From Thereva unica (lineage: Eukaryota > Arthropoda > Insecta > Diptera > Therevidae), in assembly GCA_949987705.1 (NCBI GenBank), contig OX465283.1:132582101-132646100 (forward strand): a stretch of 64,000 nt of DNA, written 5' to 3'. The notes beneath the pieces are model-generated. The model saw only the letters and a program-made list of their open reading frames with translations, did not search any database and was not told the DNA's origin. Of this stretch, positions 46,815-57,184 are shown in pieces. Both the position numbers and the translations under genes were made by a program. How positions within the stretch are numbered: position 1 is the stretch's first letter; every line of letters begins with the position of its first letter.

Positions 46815-48175
46815 TTACACGAGTGGATGCCAGTTAAAAACTAGTACTAAATTATGAAATTATTATTATGTTGCTATGTGCATTTAAAATTCAATTTAAA
46901 CTAGACGAATTACATAGTTGGGGTTTCCCACCGTTGCTATAGCGGAACTTACATGGATGCGGGCACATGCGTTAAAAATTTCTATCCACCCGGGCGCATT
47001 GTACATTGTCCTGCGTAAGTTCTACAAGTTTTCAACGCATGCTTTAGCTCGTGGTCGGGTAGACTGCACAGAATCCTTGTCACCCGAGGGATCATATATC
47101 TCTATCTACTGTCTCCCGACAAAATGAAGTGATACTAAATTAATTCTCTACAAAAAAAGGTTTTATACACTTTTTCGCTAGGATCAATACTTAAGGAGAT
47201 ATGGAGGGGAGAAAATGGTCAATTTTTAAAAAAGATTTTGTTAAATATTAACAAAGTGGGCTCATGGGCTACCCGTGTCGCTGATATGAATACCGTATCT
47301 CAAGGACAAGAGATACGGGGTTACCATGTCACGGGGCTAGATGGGATAAAGAGTAGTTTTTGGGACAAATTCAACAGTCCTGCCACCCGCCCTCCTCCTC
47401 CTCCAGCCTTTCGCCGCCGACCCATCGGACGACCGGGTTACAATCGAAAGGTGTGGTTTTGCATCCGCAGTTCGGTGTACATCCAATTTGAAAGTGTATG
47501 GGGGCCCTTAGGCTTACCCATTAGACATAGAAGCCTACTTTAAGACTTGACGAAACCTTCTTTTAAAGCTTAGAAGATCTTCCTGCCAGTATCCCACGTC
47601 ATATATTTTTTATATTTGTATGTCATTGGAAGGAAGCGTTGCATTTTCTTCCCGACTGCTTCTTTAGAAGCTCAATGGAATCTATTTTGTAGGGGCTTTT
47701 TCGAAAGCTTATGAATAGTACACTGTACGCCCAAAATATGTGTCAAAGAAGTTCCCTGAAGTTTTTTGAGAAGTTTTTTCTTTGTTTTTCTTTGAGGTTC
47801 CGTCCGCTTTATTGTGGCTACCGCTCCCTTCGTCTCATGGAAAGTCTTTTAAATTCCTTACCTTATCTTCTCAGAGAAAACTTCCCTAACTATTTATAAA
47901 ATAGTAATTAATTTAATTTAAAACTCACGTAACTTCCTTCACTGACTAAAAGACTATATTAAACTGAAGCAAATTTTCACGCACTATTCAAGAATGTCTG
48001 ACTCAAAACTTCCTTATATGGGCGGGAATGCTTGCAAAATTTATCTGCGAACAGAAAAAAAAATCTTCGTAGTACCTTCCAAAGGATACGATGTGGAAGC
48101 AATTGTTTACTGTTTATCGAGAATAGTTTCAATATTTTTCCGCAGGGTAGTTGACGCTTTCAAAAATGACTAGTA
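46815..48175. other. No recognisable gene
   Basis: Open frames at 46918-47127, 47238-47543 and 47711-47899 (plus) show no domain. The second contains a proline run (RPPPPPAFRRRP). GC content around 46930-47520 is higher than in neighbours, so an unrecognised repeat is possible. Confidence 0.35.
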
Positions 48176-48179
48176 CCTA

Positions 48180-48790
48180 TCGATGTTTGTACAGGTTGTC
48201 TTGATGTGCAAAGCCATGATATACTGTCACAAAATGCTTTTCGCCGGCATTTCTAATATGAATATTGCGATTTGTGAATATTGCTGAGGTTTCATGAGTG
48301 GGGCTAGGATTTGATGTGAAGAGCTTATCAATTCCCACTTTGCTCTTTCCATGTATTGCTGAGACCGTGTTGCATTCAGAGAAGCTACTTAGAAGAAGAA
48401 GCTATATTGAAGTTGTCATACCGAAAACAATTTGGTCTCCACCTTCCCACGGCTTGGCTTTATAAAGAACATGGTCACAGATGGTGGTGCCAATCCAATG
48501 AGAAGAACTATCAAGTCCACATCCTCCCCAACTATTGCTACAGCAGCTTTATCCAAATCACACTTCACAATGGTGCCGTCAGCATCCCCGTAGCCAATGG
48601 TTGTCTTAGTCCCTGCTGTAAGTTGTTTCCACCCTCGATGGGCAAGTGGATCAGTCTTGTTTTGTTCCATTCTTTAACAAAAAAATTCTCCTGTTGAACT
48701 GCGCTGATTGTGCTTTCAACCATTTCAACCCAAGTTTTTGTTAGCCCTATTCGCTTCTGCTTTGCTCGTTTTGTGTTGTTACATGACTAT
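48180..48790 (-). pseudogene. Fragment of an uncharacterised repetitive protein family (PIN/FEN-like core)
   Basis: On the minus strand the open frame 48670-48416 contains DADGTIVKC, DKAAVAIVGEDVDLIVLLIG and LAPPSVTMFFIKPSRGKVET, ending FSV. Continuing in shifted frames, YDNFNIASSS and then GKSKVGIDKLFTSNP...AGEKHFVTVYHG appear. The GEDVDLLVLL and AGE..F...Y blocks are ones I recall from large repeated arthropod proteins that also end with a WGW and CXC cysteine segment like that in the foldback loop. The acidic GED.D motif is reminiscent of PIN/FEN-type nucleases. The fragment is frameshifted and lacks both ends. The family recall could not be checked here. Confidence 0.6.
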
Positions 48791-48799
48791 TAGTTCAAA

Positions 48800-50090
48800 T
48801 TTACTGAACCTCTAAGCTAAAGAATTCAATATTATTTATATGACAATAAAAATTATTATCTTCACACCAAAAATTTTTGTGATAAAATATTTTCAAAAAG
48901 AGTAAAAATTCTACGAAAACAGTTTCAGAATCTTGCAAAAATAATCCGATCATAATATTTTGTTAATTGAGGCACCGAAATCTTAAACAGTACTAAAACA
49001 TGATGTCGGCGTGACTTGCCTAAAAGCTCCTGAGGCTTAAATAGCCCCGAAAATCCCCAATAAGAGCCTCGAATCCCCTAAATCACCCCTTTATGGACTT
49101 AATCCTATTAAATGGTCGAATTTTTTCCAGAAGTGATGTGAGAACAGAAATATTAAGATGTTGAGTGGTTTATGTGTCTCGTGGGAGTTTATGTGTGACA
49201 CCAAGGTATTTTTCGAGATCAACCCAGTAAGTGGATATAATATTTGAATAGTTAATGAATAGCTCTGCAAGATAACTTGGGGTCGATAAAATGACAACGA
49301 TTTTTTTCTAAAGGAATCCGAAAATATCTGAAGGAGCAGCATTTTAAACTGGTTCCCGACACATTTTAGTGATAATGTATGGCATTTTGTTAGAGGTGCA
49401 GGCAGAGCACAGGTCAGTTTTATTTGCTTTATGTTGGGACATCAGTGTTGAAAGTTATTGAGATGTCCTATTTAACGTTTGGATAGCTCGAAACAAAATG
49501 GCAAGAATAAATTGCTGTTCTCAACGAATTTTGAGGAAACAGGTGCACAAAAATAGCGATTTTAAATAATGTCAGGAGAAGCAGAAGGTGAATCAAAATA
49601 TATATTTATATTATGTATAGGGCCTGGGAAAAGTGCGTGGCGTAACTCGAGAGTGCTAGTCTACCTTGACAATATTCGGTTTAGAAATTTAAACCCCGGA
49701 GAAATCTGTTGCATATAGTTAGTTAAAGGAAGGAGAATGCTACTTTGGTCATTTTCACAGCTACTAAAACCTCCTATTAGTTCAGGCAAAAAAGAAAAAT
49801 AGACGAGGAAATGCATATGATAATTTTGCCACAGTTGTAGTCTCTATTTGATTAATTGCAAAATCTAAACCAATAATTGCAATCGTTTCATATGAAGATA
49901 AACCGACGAATAAAATTGAATGTTGGTTTGCGGAGAAAGAGAAACCCTAACGAGTGGCCCAATCCCTGTGGGCTATGGGTTAACGCGGAAAAGATATACA
50001 TAAGTGATGATTTTTACTATTAGAAGAAAAACCAACGTCTACTTACAAATAATGGTCAGGCGACCTTGTCTCTACCAATCTGCTGGAAAC
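48800..50090. other. No recognisable gene
   Basis: AT-rich. A single short minus frame (49091-49342) lacks any family resemblance, and no element termini were seen. Confidence 0.4.
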
Positions 50091-50904
50091 GATCATCACA
50101 GCCTTCGAAAATGGCTTCCCTGAAAGGTTTCTTTGTGTAACAATGATCTCTGCAGGCAAAGAAGAGAAGTCGGAAAACTATTTAGTTGGGCTAAGGACTC
50201 GGACAACTGGGATCTTTACAAAAAAGCCCTCACCAGTTATAACAAAGATTTGAAAAGATCCAAACAAACGGTTTGGAAAGCCTTCTGCGAAGAAATAGTC
50301 AATCTTAAATCCTCCACGAGGTTTCATAAAGCTCTGTCTAAGGATCACTGCAATGCCTCTATCAAGAGTTCTGAAGGGTCCTTTACAAAGAACACCAGGG
50401 ATACTATGGGGCTGTTAATGAGCACTCATTTCCCGAGTTCTTAGGTTACTGACCCTGGATTGGCCTTAGAACATTGAAGCGGAGGTTGTAATTGCCCACC
50501 GGCTCTACAATAGGAACGAAGGTCTGGCAAACAGGATTTTTTCTGCGAGTAAGATTGAGTGGGCCATTCGCACCGTCAAGCGCTTCAAGCCTTCAAGGCT
50601 GCTGGAAAGGACCACATCTTGGCTCTCCTTCAGAGAGTTTTGAAAGAGGTCTGCTACAAGTGCTAGCTAGCTTTACGCTGGTCCATATTTCGAGGTGTTG
50701 GAGATAGGCTAGGGTAACCTTTATCCCTAAATCGGGGAGAAGATCGAGTGAAGCAAAATCTTATATACCTATCAGCCTCTCCTCCTTCATGCTGAAAACG
50801 ATAGAGAAGGTTCTAGACAGGTACATATATTAGAGAGGGTCTTACAGCGAACCCACTTCACTGCCTGCGATTTTCCTACCGGCTGATTTACAGAGACTGC
50901 CATT

Positions 50905-51012
50905 CGTGGGCTGGGGAGAGATACAGGGACTTCTCCTAAGGGGCAAGGAAATCTCTTTCTGTGCTGAGATGATGCCCTATGTCCCATGAGGGGTTAAGGG
51001 AGCATAAAGAAA
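50905..51012 (+). mobile_element. RTE-like LINE 3' tail inserted in the larger LINE
   Basis: CCTATGTCCCATGAGGGGTT followed by AAGGGAGCATAAAGAA is nearly the same as 61289-61325 at the end of the RTE copy there. It separates the TETAI segment from the GCPQGG block of the host LINE, which fits a short 5'-truncated insertion. Confidence 0.65.
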
Positions 51013-51964
51013 GTAAAGAAGGGATGAATGGTGAATCGATTACGGTAATGGCTGCTAAAGGCTGTCCTCAAGGGGGATGCTATAACCCCTGTTATGGTCA
51101 ATCGTGGTCGACGAACTTAAGTAATAAGTCCCATAGTCGTCACGTATAAATCCATCGCATGGTAGGTCAAGACCAAACAAAAGGGTGCTGTGATTAAGCT
51201 GGCCAAGGCTGGTATCACGGGAACTAAAATCACCTGCCCGACTGCGACTATGGGGGCCCTACTAGACCTTCCTCCGCTCCACCTAGTAGTGAAAAAGGAA
51301 GCTCTGGCGGGGCGCTGCGTCTACGCGTGCTATTCTCCTTTAAGCCAGGAGACCTTCTGGATCATTTATCGATCCTCAAGGAGCTGAACCTGGCTAATAA
51401 TATCATTCTCCGATACTAGTCATGGCACTCGGTCGTAAACTGTTAATCAAGGTCAAGATTAACCGTTTACGGCAATTATTCGAAATACGCCAGAGTGGCC
51501 ACATGAAGGAGCCCCTCTTAAGAGGAAGCACGGTCTTTTGATATAAGGACGGTTCCAAAGCCAATGGGTGTATATGGGTCCAAGGAGCAAAATAAACATG
51601 GCCCTGGGCACTACCTTCACTGTTTTTTAAACTGATTTACTCGCCTTCCTGGTGTGTGCTCAGACTTGTATTAATAGAGCTTCAAATAGCTCTAGCATTG
51701 TTATTTTCTCGGACAGTCAAGTCTCGGACCCTGTTGGCCATTAAATCTGACTGGGTGTCATCAAAGGCTGTCCTGAACAGTCTCCTTTCTCCGAAATCTA
51801 TCAAGAGGAACAACAATGTCACGATGATGTGGATTCCGGGCCACGAAAGTCACTTTACTAATGAAATTGCCAACAGCCTAGCTAGAGTAGGGGCAAACCC
51901 ATCACTTATCAGTCCGGAACCTTTCTGCAACTTACGTAAACCCGCACTTCCCGCAACACAAGAC

Positions 51965-52288
51965 TTGCCCGCTCGGCTCACCCCCACAGTTTACAGCCCT
52001 TATCTTCGCGCACACTCCGATCTAGAAATTCGTTTATAACAAGAACAACTCGTCTGTGGAACAACCTTCCAAAGACAGTATTCCCGAACTCATACAACAT
52101 CCAAGAGTTCAAACGCAAGGTTCATCGCCACTTTCTGCAACACCCCCTTGACTCCCCCTAACCTATTATGTCCTTCTGTCTATCTTTCGAGCTAAGCTTA
52201 CTACTGGACATTGCACCATGACTTAAACGACATGACGTACTAGTAGTACAAAGGGTGACACCTGAGCTTAGACTATCACATAAAAAAA
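51965..52288 (+). mobile_element. LINE 3' tail copy with poly-A (best copy of the shared tail)
   Basis: The coding end reads SRNSFITRTTRLWNNLPKTV then FPNSYNIQEFKRKVHRHFLQ and a stop. The 3' UTR has CCTAACCTATTATGTCCTTC, GAGCTAAGCTTACTACTGGA and GACACCTGAGCTTAGACTAT, ending CACATA and an A-run at 52276-52288. CR1/Jockey-type by style. It splits the larger LINE between its RNase H and C-terminal tail. Confidence 0.85.
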
Positions 52289-52740
52289 AAAACGTAAGAA
52301 CGGTCATCAAAAATTGAGTCGACCAGTTTCATCCAAATATTGATAAAGCTAAAGGAGCAAACTTTTAAATTTTAGGAAGTGGGAGCTAAAAATATTAAAC
52401 AGAGCTACTGACGGGCCAGTGTTTGCTTAACTACCATCTAAACGAAGTACTGATACCAGATCTAAGCTGTCGGTTCTCCCGAAACTGCGGAGCACTTGCT
52501 ATGCGACTGTAAGGCTGCAGTGAGGAAGAAATTGAGCCTCCTCCATCGCGGCTTCACTACTCCCAGGAGGATTTGGGACAGGAACCCTAAATCAGTTTTA
52601 GGCCATATTAAAGGCCTTAACTTATATGGTTTGTAAAGACTCGCATGGCGCAATAGACCAAATAAAAGAGCTCGCAGTGCCACCAAAAGTGCCCCTGAAC
52701 AAGAAATAGAATAGGACGCAATCGTCGGGTTAAGCGGGAG

Positions 52741-53095
52741 ATAGCTTCCTCGGAGTGTCTTACCGTCTGAAACATGTGAATCCCGCTAACCACCAGGGCA
52801 AAGACTGCGGCGCCGGCAGTACCAGACTATCAGATGAACAAGACGGAGTATCGTCCGGTAGGTTAAGATCAGACCTAAGCGGAACTTTGGTGCCCTATGG
52901 TGGTGGTGAACCCCTTTTTTGGATCACTAATGGAATGGTACCTTTCCTAAGCGAAGTAAAATGCAATGCATTACTAGATGGAAGTGGGATAATAACCTGG
53001 CTAAACTATGCCAGCATAATAATAATGAGGTTATTTACCCCACAAACGAATGCCCATCAGAACTACACCCAATCCAAATATTTAGCTTAAATTAG
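52741..53095 (+). other. Unassigned open frame
   Basis: The frame 52755-53090 (111 residues, about SYRLKHVNPANHQGKDCGAG onwards) begins directly after the LINE tail and might be the LINE's 3' UTR read through. No domain was recognised. Confidence 0.3.
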
Positions 53096-53099
53096 CCTA

Positions 53100-55180
53100 G
53101 AACAATTTCTTTAAATATCACCCAATAATTACTTCCTCACGCAAGAAGAAGTCACATTATAAATTCCAGTCGTTGGCTCGGAATGAGCACGAAGCAAATT
53201 TATAGCCGAACGATTTTCATTTAGTTCGCTGCATGGGGCCACAATTTCGCAATAATAGTCCCGGACGATATCATACATGATAGCAGCTCATATGGAGGTG
53301 GGATACCTGCAATTCACAGTTTGACTAGGTGCTTCGAGCTGCTCCTCCGATTGCACATTAGATGTTGAGCTCAATTTAGTGGCCAACTCGGAGTTCGTAG
53401 ACGGTTATTAACTCATAGAGCTCAGCATGGAGGATTTATGAAACTGACTAAAAGCGAACGCGATAAATGATGAGATATTTCTGCCGTTACTTTATTGAAT
53501 ATCATGCCGAGTGACATTTTTTCCAAAGGGGCCTAGACTTTATTTTTTAGGGGGAAAAGATCTTTTCTACTATATTTACATATTTCGGTTTTGTATCTTT
53601 TAAATTCCTTCCTGGGCACCGCCAAATTAATCATCGTCCAATTCCCAAACTACGTAAACCACCAACGGTGTAAGAATGCCTGTGAGACCGCGGCTGACCT
53701 GCTGGCTTTCTGGCTTTCAGGCAGACACAATTGATTTATTGAAAGTTAAACGAACATCTCAATCCATCTTCATTGAGGTGGCTGATGTTTGAAATTAATT
53801 TTCTTCTGATTTTCCATAATGTGTGATGCCCTCGCAACTCTCAATTGGCATATTCGAATCGTCTAAATGGGGCCTCGGCCGGGCTTAAGATGTACTTTGA
53901 TTAATGGGGCCCATTTCTCATGGGGCGTTTCAATCGCCAATTACAGTTAGCTACAGTATGATCCTCGTCGAAAGTGTGCAAAAGGTAAATTTCTCGGAGG
54001 CAGAAAGATCGATACCATCTATTAATTAAAATTGGAAATTAAACACTTTGCGGTTCTTTTAATTATTATGATCGGGGGTATTTGATCTGATTAACATTGC
54101 CTCAGATATGGCTGGTTAAGTATATTTTTTTTGAAAATTGCTTTTATAAATAACTTGAGAGTTCTTTTTATCTTGATTGGAGCTAAATTACATCGGTAGC
54201 TCAATTCTTGGCAGGACGATTTATCTACCCAACGGGCAGCAAAGAACAAAGTGAGTTCACTTGCATTTGAGTTCGTGGCAGTTCACAAGGACACAAATTG
54301 GAAATATAATTAAGACTTGAGAGAGAAGAATTTGGTGCAGGACCTAAGAGGGTTTGACATAAAAGCACGGGAAATTCTTTGGCGATCTTTATCTGAATTT
54401 TAATTGAATAATTAGTAAAAATGCAGCTCTTTTATCGCACAGAAATTTTGGGTTTTGGGATGTAAAATAGCCTTAAGTGTTATACTCACCGATTTGTGTT
54501 GTAAATGTACCATTGGCGTTGATGACTTTCAGCCATGATGTAAGGTCAGAATGCTACTTGCAATAAGCCAAATTCCTTTGACACAAGCTGCACGAGACAA
54601 AGCGACATGCGATGATGATTTCGAAATATCGTATTTGCAAATGATTTTGGAATACGTGCTTCTTTGAGACTTGTGTTCTGTAGTCGTACAAGCAAACTAA
54701 CTAATGATAAATGTCATTCATAATTTTATTCTGATTTCATATTTAATACGAACAATAAGTCACAAAGGAGCAATAAAAAATAGCAAAAGGACTACCCTGC
54801 AGATGAATAGTCCAAAATTTAGCACACACTATCATTACCTGGTAACGAATGCTTACTTAGTCTATCAAATACAATGGCCCTCATTTCGTCAATCCCAGTC
54901 CATACGGGTTGGGAGCTGAAGGGATAGGGTAAGATCTTATAAGGTGTCAGAACTGTAATGATTTTTTTATATAAATAAAATTAAAAAATAATAACTTTTA
55001 ACCGAAAGGTAAGATCAGCACCCTAGGTTCGATGCCCAACGTTCGTAGGTTCGATGCCCAATGTGACGATGTCTCTTTTTTTATAAATATTTCAAAGATT
55101 ACAACAAAAAAGGGTAAATGGGTTTGTACTTTTTTTTGTATCATTGTCTTCGAAATATCTATGACGTTTTGGGGGCGGAC
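53100..55180. other. Island without repeat signatures
   Basis: Moderately AT-rich with homeobox-site-like TTAATTA and ATTAATTAAAATT patches near 53760-54080. No coding frame or element end was identified. It resembles non-coding host DNA. Confidence 0.35.
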
Positions 55181-55489
55181 GGCTAACAAATAACTCGGAA
55201 GGTAGAGGCACCCGATTTGCCACTCCTATTAAAACAAGAGAAGAGTCACTGCAGACGAATACCTAGCAAATCTGTTACCAAGTCCTAATCTCACCTCCCC
55301 GCGGTGCCTCCTGGGCTACTTCCTCGGAAGGAGCTAATGGGAGATGGTCGAATGGCGAGCCCTCAGAGAGTCAGAAAGTTTTAAGACGGGTGGGTTGAGA
55401 GTTAACAACCCGCTCCCATAAAAACATAATAGGTACAAATCGGCAAACAATGCCTGGGAATTGGATAGACAAAATGACGAAGACGCATG

Positions 55490-55677
55490 GAACAAGGGCA
55501 AAAATTGAAACATGGAATGAGAGAGCACTGCTTGCTGATGGACGGCTGGATGAAGTCCTCAACGAGATGAATCGATATAAAAACAAGACTTAGCGGGACT
55601 TAGCGAGACCAGATGACACCGCCGAAAAGGTGAGACCTTCTTATATTGTGGTAGTAATACTCACCATAAGAAGCCAG
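55490..55677 (+). pseudogene. RTE-like LINE endonuclease, 5' piece
   Basis: The frame reads TWNERALLADGRLDEVLNEM then NRYK, the start of an APE-type endonuclease (TWNVRTL...G...L..EM..Y). Then, with frameshifts, a LSETR-like and a GETFLYCGSNTHHKKP segment follow. The frame is cut after KKP by the element at 55678 and resumes at 60424. LINE sequence may extend upstream to about 55250. Confidence 0.75.
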
Positions 55678-56050
55678 GGGCCAGTTCACGCAATTCGACA
55701 CTCGACGTCGACATCGACGCTTTATGAAAACGACATTAGTTTCAACGACGACGTTGAATTTGGGTTCAAGTAAGTCGACGTGTCGAATGTCGTTTTCGCA
55801 AAATAACTGACCCCAAAAAGTATGCAAAATCTCATGAAACCGCTATAATAATACTGTTACTTTTGACATTGTACATAAGCAGGAAGAGATACACATAATA
55901 TTAAACTTCAATTAATTAATTAATTAAACAAGTTCATAATAACATTTGGGTGTTTCTCACCAAAGTGGTAAAATCGCTGTCTTTGGCAAATATTACGTAA
56001 ACTATGGCGAGAAATATTTATATTTCTGTAAATTTCAATTTATAACAATC

Positions 56051-56508
56051 TTTTTTTTTTTTTATGTGACAGACTAGAGGCTTAGGGAAAGTCCCTTTGT
56101 ACTGTCGACAATCTATTTTTTTCGTATAGAGTGAATGTCGAACAGCAGCTCTAACCGGAAGATAGAGAGAAGAGAAGGAAGTAACTGTCACAACCTAGCC
56201 GCGATATTTTATTCCACCTACTCACAACCATTTCGCGACTCTGACATCGGGGCGTCGAGAACAACTCGCTGGAGTGTTATCCCTCCTGAAACGAGTTGAA
56301 TCTCATCAACCAACCGATGGTATGCGCTTGGTGGAGCGGGAAAGGACTAGGGAAGGCTATGACAGGGAAGTCTGGAATGTAAAGAGGGAAGAAGAAAGAA
56401 GGAAAGTTAGGTGGGAAAGGCGAAGGACCGTGGGCGCCGCCGGGATTCGAACCCGGGACCTCTGGGGATAGCAGTCAGGCGCCTTACCTCTAGACTACAG
56501 AGGCCCCC
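56051..56508 (-). mobile_element. tRNA-derived SINE inside the Harbinger-like element
   Basis: T-run 56051-56063, then ATGTGACAGACTAGAGGCTT, the common body, and a tRNA-like head near 56435-56508 (minus-strand B box within CCCGGGTTCGAATCCCGG). Compared with the 42.6-kb copy it has several small deletions. Confidence 0.85.
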
Positions 56509-56590
56509 ATCTAAACTATAGTATACAATATAGAAAATATCTCACTTAAAAACCTATATGGTTTCAATAACGTATTTTTTAGGTCTAAAA

Positions 56591-57180
56591 ACAGTCCCCT
56601 GGCCGGTCACTAAACCAAAATATTTTCTATTGAGTTCATTAATTGTACTAATATTCTAAAAACAATTAACTTATATAACACAATTTAATCAATATGAAAT
56701 GATATGCTATTAAATTCTAATATTAATTTATTGAAACTATTTTTTGATTAGTTTAATTTAACCTAAAGTTGGTCCCCGAATTTCATGAACAGTCCCCTGC
56801 CAAAGTTTCGAGTTACGCATCAGGCCATCTACAGTAAAGACAGACTTGTTAATGGGCGTAACGAAACGTGAACGGCATGAAGTTAGCTCTGTTACCCCTA
56901 AAAGTAGCTATACCTCATTTTGTTTAGTGTTACACGAGTTAGAGGGGCACATGCGCGCATTGGTACGCAACATTCGACAGTCCCCTGGTAAGTGTTATTT
57001 TTCTTTTTTTAAAGTGTTCCAGTTTTCTCTATTGTGCATCGTTTTAAATAAGATGGCTTATATTGTTCTGTATAACAAAATAAAGTAATAATGAAGGAAT
57101 TTTATGGTACCGTAACAATTACACAAATTAAACAGTCCCCTGTCAACAGTTCCCCGCTACATACAGAAACTGGGGACTGT
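56591..57180. repeat. ACAGTCCCCTG motif array
   Basis: ACAGTCCCCTG occurs at 56591, 56789, 56977 and 57132, spaced 198, 188 and 155 bp. A near-copy ACAGTTCCCC is at 57146 and an inverted TGGGGACTGT is at 57171-57180. The outermost copies are inverted relative to each other and could be the ends of a nested non-autonomous element. Weaker copies (ACAGTCCTCTG, ACAGTCCACTG) lie near 59635-59665. Confidence 0.75.
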
Positions 57181-57184
57181 TTCA

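Larger units (their letters stand above)
50100..52740 (+). pseudogene. LINE ORF2 with RNase H (LOA/I-like), degraded and invaded
   Basis: Plus-strand ORF2 pieces appear in order. 50133-50444: the endonuclease-RT linker (LCRQRREVGKLFSWAK, then LYKKALTSYNKDLKRSKQTV and WKAFCEEI). 50540-50900: early RT in several frames (KIEWAIRTVKRFKPS; later a TETAI segment). 51060-51077: GCPQGG, the RT block before the catalytic YxDD, which itself is not visible. 51190-51390: the post-RT linker. 51640-51910: an RNase H domain (FSDSQV-type Asp block, then VTMMWIPGHESHFTNEIANS and LARVGA), followed by ISPEPFC. 52440-52740: a C-terminal cysteine/histidine tail (AEHLLCDCKA-like) and GLNLYGL-like end. Two other LINE tails lie inside (50905-51012, 51965-52288). 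Numerous stops occur. Confidence 0.82.

Noticed and set aside
52755..53090. 111-residue frame as a host gene
   Set aside because: It directly follows a LINE tail, lacks any recognised domain and probably is element 3' sequence; kept only as an unassigned frame.
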